DNA of 64,000 bases from assembly GCA_030765045.1 (NCBI GenBank), contig CM060961.1, forward strand, positions 35,973,805 through 36,037,804, read 5' to 3'. Every line of letters starts with the position of its first letter. The first letter of the stretch is position 1. Shown here in pieces: positions 1-12,699 of this stretch. Made by a program: the position numbers and the translations under genes. The stretch is from Tenodera sinensis (Eukaryota > Arthropoda > Insecta > Mantodea > Mantidae). Below the pieces are notes generated by a model that had not been told where the DNA came from, searched no databases, and saw only the letters and a program-made list of their open reading frames with translations.

Positions 1-1440
1 CTTGTTCTTAGCCGCTAATTGTGTTGCTTAGCGTTGTACTGGTGAGACGTGACTGGCCTTGATTCTTCTTTGTGCTCGGCCGGTGCGACAGTATGTTAGT
101 CATAATTACAGAGCCACATTTCAGAAGATAAACATTTAAAAAATTGTATTTAACCGACTCGACTTTTCGTTTTCGAGCATCTATCGCATACAAATAGACT
201 TATATAGATAGGCATATTTCTTGGTATTCAGGAAGTCCCAAAACAGGTACTTTTAGAGAAATTTCGGTGTTGAATTTTGGGTAGAATTTCTCTGCACTAG
301 CAGAGAAAGTAAAAATTAATTTTGTAGCTAGAGTTTTATACACTGCGTTTCCTCACACATACAACAGGGATCTTTGGAGTGCCCTTAATCCCTGCTGTTT
401 TAGTTCAAAGCACGTCCTTCTGTTCGACAAAAAAGGTTGTGTTCACAGTTTGTGACTGGATCTTCAGTGTATTACCTTGGATTCTTTCTTCAGTGTTTGT
501 GCTTTGTAATGGAAATTAAATACGAACCACTAGTTTCGTATTTTACTGTATATAGCAATAATTAATCTACCAAACACAACACTATCAGCAGTGAAAATTA
601 ATATTTAGTAATATTATGCAAATTTTTCAGCAAAATCAATGAAGTCCTTCAAAAACACATACATTAAAACATATTAGTAATGCGATACTGAAATATTTTC
701 CAATGCGATCCTTTGCACAATACCTCATTATGGTCCGAGGCACTACTTGGTTCTATTCATCTGTTTTAGTGAAATGGAATACAAAACAATGTAAACAATG
801 GAAATATCAAGCTTCAACAGCAAACTGGACCAGACAGTTCAGATCTGTATCGTTTCATCCTTTGAAGACGAGTCTAACCTTACTCAGAAATTTGTTCTCA
901 GATTCACTTGCGATCGAATTCAGCAGTCTTGCGGCACAGGAGATGAATTACATTAACTTATTATTTTATTATTTTTTATAGTCTGCAAAAATCTTGGCTT
1001 TGCAAAGAGTTAACAACTTCTTTAAGTTAGAAAGTAATTTTAAAAAGTTGTTCAGAAGTTATACTATTTATAATTTCTAGAATGTAGTCAGAGTAAGTTA
1101 GGGCTATAGCTTAGTTGACAAAAATATAAACTTCGAACCTATAATACTATCACAAAAAATGTAAAACAATGTGCTGAAGGAGAAAAAAAGTATGGTTGCA
1201 GGGTGAAAACACAACCTCCCCTTATATCTCACCTGTTCTTTCATGAATATGTTTAGACATACAAGTGATCTTTGAAGAGAATTTGGTCATAAAGACGCAG
1301 AAAAGAAAGGAAAATTAAGAAAGAAATGTGTATTTTTTATTTAAATATTCCGTTTATGAAATTCATCTTCCTCCTTAGAACACAGAGATATATTTATTCT
1401 CAAGGAAATTAAATCTCTTTTTATTAATTGTCCATATGTC
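1..1440. other. No recognised feature
   Basis: AT-rich DNA with short spurious ORFs; no domain or repeat recognised. Confidence 0.6.
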
Positions 1441-1465
1441 ATGGAAATTATTTACATCCCCTAGG

Positions 1466-1710
1466 ACTTACAAGTCTGTATCTAGGGTCAGCCGCCTGTC
1501 GGGGAACAGAGGAACCTACGGACCAGACAAAGTGAACATCTGAAAGCGGGTGGTCAGCCAAGCGCCAGGTATGATAGTGAGGAAGAGGATAATTTGAAAT
1601 GCAGACGAAATGGATGATTGGAAAGGTGACAGTGGAGCAATTGGTGGAATGAGTGGCGGGAGAAAAGCGAGAACCCGGAGAAAACCCGCTCTGACAATGA
1701 CAATGTAGTT
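1466..1710 (-). repeat. SINE-like repeat body
   Basis: On the minus strand TTTTCTCCGGGTTCTCGC and CTCATTCCACCAATTGCTCC match the body at 5815-5960. Short ORFs here are not considered genes. Confidence 0.5.
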
Positions 1711-2339
1711 TGTCGGCATTCCGACAATGTGAGTCCAACAGGCTAATCGCCACGGAGCAGCTGAGTAAAGTGTAATGAGGGCTCTAAACACACTCGGACA
1801 GATTCCTAACCTCTCCTATATAAACCAGTGTTGTTTTCTTGCATTTAAGAATGTATCGTCTAGTTAACTGCACGGGCGATCAGTCAAAATGACAGAAAGC
1901 TGCATTAAGCTTGCCGGAGCAATTAGCAGGCGGTGAACACGGAACAAACAGCCTTATAAATCACCTGTCCTAACCTTTCCTTGGCCCCACTATGACTGAT
2001 GGTAGTGTAACAAGATTGAAACCCCGCGCTGCTAAACCGTATGTAATTTCCTGATGTGTTTTCGATCACTTCTCCGGCCAGCTCTGTGTCAATAATCTGG
2101 ATTAAATTCCTTCAGCGCTCTCTTACGGACACCTAGGGTTTGAGCTTTCTCAGTCTGCCGTAAAAAAACATCCGAAGTGCTACAGCTCGCTTCATAGCAA
2201 TCTTCTTTATCCCTTCATGTATTGGATACCATGTAAGGAAGGGAAAGAATCTGATGTGGTGCACTCGCAAGAATTTATCTTTTCTTGCATTATTATTACA
2301 AACTCGATATTCTTCATGTTAGTCAGATAAACATTTTCA

Positions 2340-2442
2340 TAAATTATCATATGAAATATGAGAAATAACAAATATGGAGAAATAAAATGACCCTGAAAAT
2401 AACTAAAAGTGCCATTTATCACATTGGTGTCAGGAGTGGGAT
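2340..2442 (+). mobile_element. LTR 3' end with primer binding site
   Basis: TGGTGTCAGGAGTGGGAT at 2425-2442. The preceding TAACTAAAAGTGCCATTTA and the following TTATCACAGTATTATTACAC align with the junction at 33986. The body of the LTR upstream is too decayed to delimit. Confidence 0.6.
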
Positions 2443-2479
2443 TTGTAACACTGTCATTTATCACAGTATTATTACACAT

Positions 2480-3540
2480 GTGCACAACATTTTACAGGAA
2501 TTAAACTGCAGTCTTCGCATTCTTTTCGACCAATGTCTCTGCCAATAATGTTTACTTTGTAGTATTACTACAAGTTGATCTCACAAGAAGCCGGGGTATT
2601 GAATTCATAAGAATTAGATGTGAATTCTTTTATTGTTTTTTAAACCAAAACAAACACCAGCACCAATGAGTTAATGTATAAAAAACTTATTTTTGTAAGC
2701 AAAATTTTTAAAAAGTAGATATTTCTCATTCACCGCTAAAAATACAATGTTCTCCAACATGTGAAAAGTTTGCGAAAAAAATAATCCCATATATTAATTC
2801 TAAACTATCGTTAAAAACATAAGCTCTTGCCTCTGGTTATAGCTATTTCAGGGATATCACCGCTGAGAGCGGAACAGAGGAAGTAAACAAAGCTAAATAA
2901 CCACAGAAAGTTAATGCAAGAGTTTAGTTGTGGCACTGAAATACGTATCATTACACCGAATGTGACTTGGAAACACATCACCTAGCTACAATCCAGAGCA
3001 TTGGATTCGCTAAACTTGTTTTCAACAATGCGTGCATAACGTTGGGAATAGCCCAAATAAAACAGAGCACACAAAAAAAGGAAAATTTGAACATCTGATG
3101 GGTGACATTTTTTCAGTCGTTGCCCATGACCTCCCCGTCTAGCCGCACACACAAATTATTCACCACTCCCGAGACCTCACCGGAACTGAATTAGGATCAC
3201 GTCAGCCGGAACACCCGGATCAATCAAATAGACACAGGTTCCCGTTGGATGTCCTTTGTGTCGCATGAATCATAAATAACTCCACCGCACGGAACCCAAG
3301 GCAAGGCGGGAAAAAAGGGATATTTCTCACTTCAACCTCGGTTGGTACCACTATCTTGAGGGCGCCTCCCCCTCCTCCTGTATCCTTTCCCTATTAACGG
3401 TAGCAAGACGTGAGTGGAGAAAGGGAAATTTCCAGGTTCCGGTGAAAATTCAAGTTGCACGCCACTACTGTTCTAAAATTACTTTCTACAACCGGAGAAA
3501 CGCATTTTATAGTTTCCTCTGCTACAAAGAGAAATGTTAT
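2480..3540. other. No recognised feature
   Basis: AT-rich first half, GC-richer from about 3110 to 3450; no gene seen. Confidence 0.55.
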
Positions 3541-3544
3541 TAGT

Positions 3545-3660
3545 AGGGTACCCTTAGCGCAGTGGCAGCACGCCTGCTTGCAGGTTCAATCCTCCAGACC
3601 AACATGAGGATTTTCCCCGCTGGGAGGTCTGATACGGGGTACACTAAGCCTTGTTTATAG
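3545..3660 (+). repeat. tRNA-derived SINE
   Basis: CCCTTAGCGCAGTGGCAGC (A box-like) and GCAGGTTCAATCCTCC (B box). The body has ATGAGGATTTTCCCCGCTGG and GGTACACTAAGCC, shared with 33303-33370. Confidence 0.6.
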
Positions 3661-4554
3661 CGCTACTGTCTATTATCACGGACTACACACGCTAGTTAAA
3701 GCCTGTTCGCTGATAAGCAGAACGAAGTTCGCACTCACCAGTGGTGTCCGTATGACTGGAATTGCGCCGTTGCGTTCTGCAACTGTTTTAACGCACGAAG
3801 GGATATCTACATACCGAAAAGCTGGAAGAGGTGGTATAATAAATCCAAAAATGTTCCTGTAACCGGGGAAAACAGCAAAAATTCAAGGTAAGAGCAGTTG
3901 CCCCAAAATGAATCCAATTTGCAACCTTCCGATCGTAATCCTCTGGGTTACAGCGGAGCCACCTCGCTCAGAATGAAAAAACGGGTAACAATTTCCTATT
4001 TAAAACAAAGTATGAATACTGATAAATTCAAACAAATAAGAATATATCTCGTAAATGGTTCACTCAAAAGAAAATGTATGTATTTAACATACTTGTCACA
4101 TTTTTATTCAGTAAGCTCACTGCGTAAGGTTCTCCAAAGGGAGATGGTTGGGCGCCTCTGTACTATTGGGTTTTCATTTACACAAGCCCACTCCAGAACA
4201 AGCTTACGTCCCTACACAGCTGTTTGTAAATTGTGTCAGACCCCGGGAGGAAAGATGACTGAAAGTACCATACATGCCACCAGGGCGCTTCGCAGGCAGT
4301 TCTTCAGCCCGACTGAATTCCAGGTAGCTCCGTAAGGCGCGCCACCATCCAGATACGGCTGACTAATCAGTTCTCTTGACGGCGACTAGCCGACCGCAGC
4401 GCCTCCCATGAGCCGAACGCCGTATTTTAAGAGCGCAACCTACACCGCAGCGCATCCTACCGGTGACTTACTGACGCTTTCTACCTGGAAAGACCGGATG
4501 GAGGGAATGAAATGAATAAAATGAAAGGGAATAAAGCTCGGGGGATTTAAGGTA

Positions 4555-4698
4555 AATATCCTCCCCGGCGTTCGCCTGAGTGACCTGGGAAAAAACCCCG
4601 AACGGAAGGTTAGGAAGGTTCGCTACAGGAATCAAACCCGCAACCTCACGAATGCGGGCCACAGACTTCAGCACCCAAGCCATCCCGCTACCCTCCAT
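4555..4698 (-). repeat. tRNA-derived SINE
   Basis: The minus strand reads GGGATGGCTTGGGTGCTGAA, GAGGTTGCGGGTTTGATTCC, then a body with GGGGTTTTTTCCCAGGTCAC. The ORF here is a by-product. Confidence 0.7.
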
Positions 4699-5540
4699 TG
4701 CACCCCTACAATATGCGAGTTTATTTTTGCAAATCCAAACGTTTTGAATTGCTCAGAGACAATAGGAAGGTTCAGGTATTTAGGTACCTTACAGTGAATT
4801 TGCTAATTAAAGTCACCGGGATTTTTAAAACTCAACTCTGTAACACTGGGAAAAGCAACTAGTGGGGATGCAATTTGAGATTCCATGTAAGTGCTTGTGT
4901 TTACATATGCATGTAAAATGTGTGTATATTTAGTTTTGCAAAGTGTTGATAATCTTGTACTACTAGAAACACGGTGTGTAGTTAAACGAAACTTTCTCGG
5001 CGAAAAAAGAATTAAGGAATAATGTATGAACATTTTGCACGCATCTGTGCGCGTGCAAAGAGGCAATTGTACAAAAATGGTTTTTATTGTACCAAATAAC
5101 GCAATGCAGAGTTTGTTTTGTTGGAGATTACAAACCTCTAAGTTTACTTTAGCTCTACGAACACCTTGCAGGTTAACTTATCTTCGTGTTATTCATGCAG
5201 AAAAATAAGAATGGTTTATGCTGGGCACCTTACTTTATTTTATTAATAGATTAAAACTTCAATAGAGAAATGTTTTAGAAAAATACAACTTGAACGGCAA
5301 TTAACCATTAAAAACACGAGTATATAAAATATAGTGTGTAATATAGGCTTTAACATCAGATGGGTTGCCCAACTGAACAGTGGAGGATACTAATTCAGTA
5401 GGCAACCTAATAGAAGTCCTAGTATTTGCATTAAGAATGATGGTGGTGCTGGTGGTGACGGTGACGGTGATGGTGATGGTGGCGATGGCGGTGTCGTATG
5501 CAATGAAACCATATTAGGCAATTTTGCAAAGAAAATGTTC

Positions 5541-5663
5541 CATTTCTAACTTTAAGGTAGCTCCCAGACATTTGACGTTTCTGAGTAATGAGGGAAATCC
5601 GAACAGGTTTGAACCACGGACCTCCCGAATATGAGCCTCAAAGATTGCTGCGGAGCCATCTCG
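5541..5663 (-). repeat. tRNA-derived SINE
   Basis: The minus strand reads GCGAGATGGCTCCGCAGCAA and GGTCCGTGGTTCAAACCTG (B box). It directly abuts the (GT)n at 5664. Confidence 0.6.
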
Positions 5664-5664
5664 C

Positions 5665-5742
<78 letters not shown>
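5664..5742. repeat. (GT)n microsatellite
   Basis: About 39 units at the edge of a SINE. Confidence 0.97.
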
Positions 5743-5746
<4 letters not shown>

Positions 5747-5814
5747 TGTAATGTTTAATGCTTGCTTTCACTACATACGGCACCACAGGCGGTGACACCG
5801 GTGATACATGAAAT

Positions 5815-5958
5815 GCAAATGGAGCACCGGTGGAATGAGATAGTGGGGGAAACCAGAGAACCCGGAAGAAATTCGCCCCACTGCCGCTTTGTCCACCAAA
5901 AATCTCACATGCGGTCGCCTGGACTCAAAACCGACTGCGAGAAGCGGCTACGGCGCGG

Positions 5959-5960
<2 letters not shown>
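5815..5960 (-). repeat. tRNA-derived SINE
   Basis: The minus strand reads CGAGCCGCGCCGTAGCCGCT, CAGTCGGTTTTGAGTCCAGG, then a body with TTCCGGGTTCTCTGG and CTCATTCCACCGGTGCTCC, shared with 1600-1700. It abuts the (GT)n at 5961. Confidence 0.6.
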
Positions 5961-6022
<62 letters not shown>

Positions 6023-6039
6023 TGTGTGCGTGTGTGTGT
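5961..6039. repeat. (GT)n microsatellite
   Basis: About 39 units with few interruptions, at the edge of another SINE. Confidence 0.97.
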
Positions 6040-6766
6040 TACTAAAAACACAGAGCAATTCTACGGATGCAACAAGGATTTCCAAGAAAACCTCCCATCC
6101 CAAAATGCCCTTTACTTGGCTCTAGCTATTTTGATTCAAATACCATATATTTAATAAGGTTTCATGACAATAAAGGCGCGTATAAAGGCCAATCACTCAC
6201 AGGAAACCTAAGCAACTTGAAAATGATTTGACTATGCAATTTGCTCGTTTTAACAGTGACCGAATGCCATGGGTTGAAAGAAGGCATCAAGCTGCGGAGG
6301 CGTTGGGTGTGTGTGTGTGTGTATGTGTGAAGCAATCTAATAGAGTGCAGTTGTTTCCTACTTGTGTGCACATTACAGGAGACCATGATTACACAGTGTA
6401 ATCATTCACCTATACGTGTTTACTCCATCTTGTTAACTCATTACTTCAAGTCCTACAGAGGCGGAATCTAAACACTTCATTAGCAAACAAAGGAACTCCT
6501 AAGTATAATTACACCAAGTGTCTCTATTTGTTAAGAAGCAACTTGATATATTGCATCAGATTTTTCTTCAGCTTTCCTGATCGCAACTTTCGAATCACTT
6601 TAGCTAACAACTTCCAATTAATTTCGGTAGTTGCTATTGAGTAGTGTGTTATTTGTCAGGGAATTTGGTTTTTGGAATATGCTATAGGGTCTCATATCTA
6701 ACATTTACATGACTTTCTGTATCCTTTAGCAGCCCATGATATTCCGACAAGGGGGCAATGTGACAA

Positions 6767-6784
6767 ATCCCACTCCTGACACCG
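6767..6784 (-). promoter_or_regulatory. Primer binding site, tRNA-Leu type
   Basis: The minus strand reads CGGTGTCAGGAGTGGGAT, with the LTR-like sequence to its right. Confidence 0.65.
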
Positions 6785-7423
6785 AGGCCACAAATTGACT
6801 AAGTCCAGCAATTTTTGTCACCTTATTTTTCTTCTAAAACAACACATAGATGTGGAGAATAGACATTTATGCCATTTCCCTTACATCGTAGTTTTAACCC
6901 CGTCCACTCTGCTACACACCGACCAGCTACCAGGCCACGCTGCCAGTTATTATCCATCTACCTCAGAGAAGCGGCCAGTCCCTCAAAACGTGTCAGTTGT
7001 AGAACCATGTATAACAAGTACAAATATACTTGGAAAACCAATGGGAATATAAGTAGTTTGTGTTCGTAGTAAAAGTAAAGCACTGTATTTGCCATGGTAA
7101 AAGAAAATGTATGTAACGTAATCGTAAACATGTAATCATAAAACTAACGCATTATGTTTATACTCAGTTTGGCCTTGAAACTGTGTATCCTGTTTGTAAA
7201 GTAATGTATATACATAAACACAGAACCGCAAACGTGAGGTGTCCGCATTATGTGATGGGGTATGTGAATACTCGATTTCATTCCTGTCACCCCTCTTCTC
7301 CAAGCTTGCATTAACACGATGTTTAGTCCCTCGTGCCCCTACAACTCACAGCTGCTCTGTCCTTTCTTAAACCTGACATACACGTTTCTGTATTTCAGTT
7401 CTATTGCCACACGCGCACACGCC

Positions 7424-7471
<48 letters not shown>

Positions 7472-7763
7472 TACACTAGTCCTAACAGCTTCCTCGTTCG
7501 ACACTCAATGACTTCCTGATAAAAACTGGCTGTTCTTGCTGTTTGCATTCGCTTATATTGACCAGAATCACGTAGCACGGATTTTTCTGGAAATTAGGCT
7601 TTTGGTAAACAAATCCTGCACATGAACAGTTTTCACGAACAGTCTGGAATAATTTATCTCTACTGCAGCTCGCTGCATTTTACGCTGTCTATTCGGCGCG
7701 CACTCGTGTGAGGTAGTTTGACCTTGACTTTCTTTTTGAAGGCGACCGGCGACTGCCGTCACA
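6785..7763 (-). mobile_element. LTR with internal insertion
   Basis: The minus-strand 5' part (7763 to about 7560: TGTGACGGCAGTCGCCGG, then AGAAAAATCCGTGCTACG) and the 3' part (TTTTAGAAGAAAAATAAGG, GTGACA) match the LTR at 33432. They are separated by extra DNA holding the CA/CG tract at 7405-7475. The primer site is at 6767-6784. Confidence 0.5.
7405..7475. repeat. CA/CG compound tract
   Basis: ACACGCGCACACGCCCGCGC followed by (CA)n; alternating purine-pyrimidine over 70 bp. Confidence 0.95.
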
Positions 7764-7940
7764 ATATTCTTTAAGTTTATAGGTGAGACAAAGTACAAGA
7801 GCAGCTGTGTTTTCATTGTTGCGTTAAGTACGGAGACACTTCTGCCTGCCTCTCTCTCTTCTCTCTATATATGGTCTTTCGTAGGTAATGCAATCAATGT
7901 AACTAAATTTTACTTTCGCTATTTATAGTAATATACTAAA

Positions 7941-7946
<6 letters not shown>

Positions 7947-7988
<42 letters not shown>
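7947..7988. repeat. Poly(A), 42 bases
   Basis: Uninterrupted A-run with no recognisable retroposon body next to it. Confidence 0.95.
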
Positions 7989-7989
<1 letters not shown>

Positions 7990-8011
7990 AATAAAGCATT
8001 TTTAAAAGAAC

Positions 8012-8040
8012 GTCCGCGCGTGTATAATCCGTACGCGGAC
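8012..8040. other. GC hairpin next to poly(A)
   Basis: GTCCGCG and CGCGGAC pair perfectly around a 15-base loop, 23 bp after the 42-base A-run. Function unknown. Confidence 0.45.
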
Positions 8041-8861
8041 TTCAAACGCCATCTAATGGCGATAATCGATACTAGTAGAACACTTCTGTAAGGCACGAAA
8101 GATACGAAGGAAAGACAAGAATATTAGAAATATACGTTCTTCATCAACTTAAATCACGCCTGCTATTCACTCCCCACGAAAGTTCCTATTTATGTTGCCA
8201 AGCTTCAGCCCTCTTATTTGTTTAAGCAACACGATTTTTAACTCCTGAATTCTAGGAATCTCATTCCAATTCTAATTTTCAGTACTTTCTCTACTGAGTT
8301 TTTGCACATCCTGGAAATTTGAGTTTTCCTGTCGACTGAATTCTCCGAACTCCTAATTACCTTAGCTACCCCGAGTTAAAGTAATTGTCCATCCCTAATA
8401 TGGGATTCGCTAAAGACCTTTATTATTTCTACAAAAACGGAAACCCATGCTTCCTACAATATGCAGCGAGCGAAACGGTTCCTCGAATTTTTTGACCCTC
8501 CATTTTCTTTTACTTTCATTTCAATCCGGATAGGGTAGGAAGTGTTGACGATGAGCAAGTTTGGCGCTGCTGTGTGGCGAGTTTGCAAAGTGTAACTGCT
8601 GTTCTCGGCGGATTAGTGGCGTTGTAGTCGCCTGGCTGCTTGGTGAACTTTGGTGTTCCAGATAAAGAATCTCCAGCACACGTTAGGGACCCCTACGCCG
8701 GCTCCCGCTACTTGCCTGGGTTCCAACACAATCGTAGTGTGCTATCACTTTATCCCTTCCTATCGCGATCTGACATACAATAAACCTGTACAGTTGTCTC
8801 AGTGTGGAATCCTCTCTGATAAAACTCTACCTACATTATGCATTGATTCTAACATATTATA

Positions 8862-9140
8862 ATGTCGGGCTCGGCGCACAACAAAGGACGGATGGGACCA
8901 AGCTGTTCCATACCACATGTGCCGGCGAGCGGGCAAAGACGTTCAAGGTGAGGCTGTCTCGCGCAACTGCTGTATATACGTGACCTAGAACAATCGAAGC
9001 GGCGGAACCAATAGGGGCTTTCTCTAGAACTTTCGATCTGGCCATGTATTCACCCACGTGGTGTAGAAAGGGCCGTGTAACGTCATCACTTGACATCATC
9101 AAGTGAAGAAAGACACTGAAAGGACTGAGCAAGGTTACGG
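8862..9140 (+). mobile_element. Possible LTR fragment
   Basis: GGGCCGTGTAACGTCATCAC resembles GGTCCGTGTGACGTCATCCC of the LTR at 30293. A TG start at TGTCGGGCTCGG is possible. There is no TATA box at the matching place. Confidence 0.3.
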
Positions 9141-10173
9141 AAGTAAAATTTGCATGAAAGACTGTAGGAACGAGAAGAAAACTTTATAATTGCAATAAAA
9201 TTTAAGAAATAATAGAAAAATAACCGAATTGGATTTTGCCACAATATGGAGGTTACAATTTCCAATTATTTACGTAACTCTATTTCATTTCTTTATAAAA
9301 GTATTAACTTAAACCTTAACGATTCGATTATTACAATAAAAGAGAACGGTATTTCTACTCAACAACTCAAAATTGTAGATGCGGTAATGTTTATACCTAA
9401 AATAGCGACTGTATTCCGAAACAGCGTCTGCTTTTAATGTTGAAACATAGATAAATTATTACTCTAATCTTCTGTTCCGGGATATGATGCCCTTCGAGTT
9501 TTATTTTTCCAGCAGTTCTATCCTGGAATCAAAATCATAGCCATACATTTTTCAGGGTGATTAACGGTGCTATGTTAAAGCGAGCGAAACCTTTGTTATA
9601 TCATAAATGACGTCACTTATTTTGTCAAGCCTTTCTGTCAAACTTTGGCTTATTTGCGGGTATTAAACAGGATGTTATTATTCATAATGAATACCGTCCG
9701 ACAAATTAATATTTCATTGCTGGCGTTCCACAAAGGAGATGCAAATCCACAAAGCGGAGCAGGGAGGCATCATTTATACATAGTCCAGCGGGTCATTCTC
9801 AGAGATCAACAGCTCCCGAAAATACCGGAATCGGCGAGACTATTTCCAGATGCTGATCAATCACTATTGTTTATTCATGCCTTTGTGTTTAATACCGCAG
9901 ATTGACCGCTTGAGAACGCCACTACAGTCATTACCGTATTTCGCTGCTGCCCTCTAGCGAAAGTTCTTTTTTGCAACAAATGCCGATCTTTCCTTTTTTC
10001 GCCACTAAGCTATTTCCTGTGAAGGAAAACTCCATCTGCATCCAGAATGGGAAATAACATGCTGTTTCAACCACTGAGATAGTTTATACTCAATTAAAAA
10101 GGAATTATTTGTTACATTTATATGACTTTTTTACGCACTGTCGTTTATTAGCTTCTTTGCTATGTATTCTAAG
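9141..10173. other. No recognised feature
   Basis: Short ORFs without family resemblance; nothing supported. Confidence 0.55.
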
Positions 10174-10204
10174 TATACTCTGTTCATCAAGAGATTAGAG
10201 GAGA
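10174..10204 (+). repeat. Left terminal inverted repeat (with TA)
   Basis: Thirty-one bases identical to the reverse complement of 11070-11100. The first TA is taken as target duplication. Confidence 0.93.
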
Positions 10205-11098
10205 CGTAAACAAAGCCACGTGCGTTTTGACCACAGCGCGCCCTCTTGACGCTTTCACCGTCTAATTAGTCCCTTGAAGAAATACTGTTACTGAGGTCTG
10301 AAATGTCCCTTAATGTTTGCTAAAGCATGAACTAAGTGTACTAAGCATAGTTAAAGTGTAAGAATACGCAGTTAAGTGAATCTGTAACCAGCCTAATTCG
10401 TTCTGCGTGCGCATTATTCAGTATGAAAGTAACATGGCGGAATAAGTGAGTGTTGTAAAACATAAGCGTGGGAAACCGTTGCGAAGTGGTGAAAAGACAA
10501 CAATATTGAACGTATTTAACAAGTTCTGCGAAAAATATCCCGAACTTGCTATAGAAGACGTGATGAAATTAACATCCGAGTTTACCGGTGTGTCATTTGC
10601 AAGTATTTACAACACACGCAAAGAAAAATCGTCAGTTGGTGAAGATCCCAGCCAAAAGCTTCCACGTACCAGAATGGTGGATGTAGTTTGCGACGAATTT
10701 GTGTGTGAGATCTGCAATCCGTCGAAAAGTTCAATTCTTTGTTAACAATGAACCTCCACCTTAAACAAAGTGCTGTTGGCAGTTAACTCTGCTCCCGATC
10801 TTCCAGATTTAAAACGAACTTCCCTCCACAAGCTGCTTCCGGAGATTGGTTTCGAGTTTGTGAGCACGAAATGAAAAAGTGCTATTGTGGACAGAGATGA
10901 CGTAAGTAGCAGTTAATTTCCATGTGTTACATGTTATTTGGATCAAGTAAATATATCCTTTTAGTAGTGTAAAATGCATATTATATCTACGCGTAGCGGT
11001 AGGTAACCGTGTTGCGTCATTGTGAAATCACGTGGCCGCGGAGTGATACAAACCGGTGCTTTGTTTATATCTCCTCTAATCTCTTGATGAACAGAGTA
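10176..11098 (+). mobile_element. Tc1/mariner-type DNA transposon, internally deleted
   Basis: Element of about 923 bp with terminal inverted repeats that are perfect over 31 bp when the flanking TA is counted (10174-10204 and 11070-11100). They continue with two mismatches into TAAACAAAG. The termini are TACTCTGTTCATCAAGAG and its complement, flanked by TA on both sides, the target duplication of the Tc1/mariner superfamily. The left half holds a broken transposase N-terminus; the part that would encode the catalytic DDE/D core is missing. A second, more damaged copy is at 48842-50860. Confidence 0.88.
10434..10905 (+). pseudogene. Tc1-like transposase N-terminal region, broken
   Basis: An ATG at 10434 gives MAE and then an immediate TAA stop (10443). 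The same frame continues SVVKHKRGKPLRSGEKTTIL, a helix-turn-helix-like block with FTGVSFASIYNTRKEK, to about 10705. The family-like sequence then shifts frame (AIRRKVQFFVNNEPPP, about 10710-10760) and shifts again (NKVLLAVNSAPDLP, then LKRTSLHKLLPEIGFEF, ending SAIVDRDD). This order (RGKPL, HTH, AIRRK, LxRTxLxxLLxExGFxF, R-D-D) matches my memory of DDE transposases of IS630/Tc1-type elements in insects. No catalytic triad region follows. At least one stop and two frameshifts make it inactive. Confidence 0.75.
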
Positions 11099-11100
11099 TA
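11070..11100 (-). repeat. Right terminal inverted repeat (with TA)
   Basis: Perfect reverse complement of 10174-10204, ending in TA. Confidence 0.93.
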
Positions 11101-11309
11101 GAGGAGTTTTACAGGATTCTCAAGATTTGACCGACAAACTTTGGGACCTGATGGATAACATTATTCAAAGAAAGGTTTTTGCTATGCAGCTTTGTTTAAG
11201 CATTAGACGAGTTAATGCCATTACCTTCTGCCTCCCATTCAGTTTAAGTATTTAGGGCAAAATCAACAATGCAAATTAGTATTGCATTTATCATTTAGCT
11301 TTACTATTC

Positions 11310-11430
11310 AGATTTAGATCGATAAACTTTTAAACCTGAGAAATGGCTGGTGTATTTGCGAGAGTACGGCAGAATAAGGGACGTCGATGCACTCTTTGTG
11401 TTATTCGCAATGGTCGTGCCATTAATTCGT
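11310..11430 (-). repeat. 120 bp dispersed repeat, copy 1
   Basis: The minus strand has CCATTGCGAATAACACAAAG, AGTGCATCGACG, TATTCTGCCGTACTCTCGC and TTTAAAAGTTTATCGATCTA, shared with 15620-15745 and 62470-62600. Confidence 0.75.
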
Positions 11431-12699
11431 CTAGCGCTTAAACGAACCATCGCAGCAATAAACATTCCTTGACAAAAATTGTTTAAAATAGTCTTATCTA
11501 TCAGCTCCCAAAATTTTTCGGTCTAATTTTGGGACACCCTTATATCGAGGGTTTACCTAAATACAAGTTTGGGATCCCCGAACCCTTGAGGCAGCAGTTT
11601 TGTGTAAGCGCTCTGAAATAATTCAAATTGTAAATATATAGGCATCAGAAAGCCCCCTGAAATAACTATGTTAAATTATAGGCAGCGTAGGCTGAGTTCT
11701 TTTGTTCATGTTTGATACAACGGAAGAAGTGATTTTCATCGACACTATCCACAAGAAATAATAATCATACATCAAAATGTGAATGATTAATTGTCATACT
11801 TTATGATCTTCATAAAAAGGAAGGTTATTGTCAGTAATTGATTGAGATCTATTGAGTGCAGCGACATTAGAAAATTACAGACTTTCGCAGATATTGGCTG
11901 GACCTAGCCATTTTGTTTGTTAGCGAAGAAGTCCGCCATATTTAGCGAGAAAATTGTAAAAGTGTTTAATGAGAAGGATAATGCTTTTTAAGTGTTAATA
12001 CATTTTTCAAAACATTCATTAAAACAATATTGAGCATTTTATCCATAAAATAGATCCGTACTGCTCCCTGTGACAACAGTAATCGAATTTTATAGCCCAC
12101 AGACTGGTGCTAGGCCGCGAGTAATAAAACTTTGTACAGACTTTCATTCCAAGGAAGATTAATAAAAGCTAAATAGCACCTCTCACATTAACATAATGCT
12201 AAAAATCGTTACACATTTAAAAAATTAGCTCAAAAACGAAAAGTTGGTGAATCAAACGGCGGGAACGTCTCGTATTCCTTCAGGCTTGCTGGAAACGATC
12301 TCCTCGGCTGTATAGGAAGACCTGAATAAATCCTGGGCAGCTACCTTACTCTCAACTACCTCAGGATCCTCTGTGGGTAGGAGTGCCAACTCTCCCGTAT
12401 TATATGGGAATTCCCTTATTTCGTGACTTTTTAGCTATCTCCCATCTCCCGTTTTGATTTTGCCCGGGAGCGCGAATCTACCATATTTCAGAAAATGACA
12501 CTAGGTTGACATTTAATCCTGTTGCGGATTTTTTTAAAAACGTTACTTCCGGTTATTTTGTGTGCCATCGCCTCATATTAATAGTAACAGCACACAAATG
12601 TAGATGGAACAAAATAAAAGAAGAAAGAAAGAAAAAAGAATGCATTGCGAAAGAACGAAGATAGAGTGAATTGCAAGAAATGTGTTAGTGCCAAGTATT
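11431..12699. other. No recognised feature
   Basis: AT-rich; 12395-12480 has CTCCCGT-type repeats too weak to classify. Confidence 0.55.

Noticed and set aside
3898..4335. 145-codon ORF
   Set aside because: No motif, no splice context, and it begins in repeat-like DNA (CAACCTTCCGATCG).
5514..6154. ORFs of 94-130 codons with His-Thr or Cys-Val repeats
   Set aside because: They run through (GT)n tracts and SINE bodies; no domain outside the repeats.
7981..8000. Polyadenylation signal AATAAA beside poly(A)
   Set aside because: AATAAA lies after the A-run on the + strand, which is the wrong order for a processed transcript.
12390..12480. CTCCCGT-rich stretch resembling a zinc-finger-type element
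   Set aside because: Too short and no cysteine-histidine pattern in any frame.
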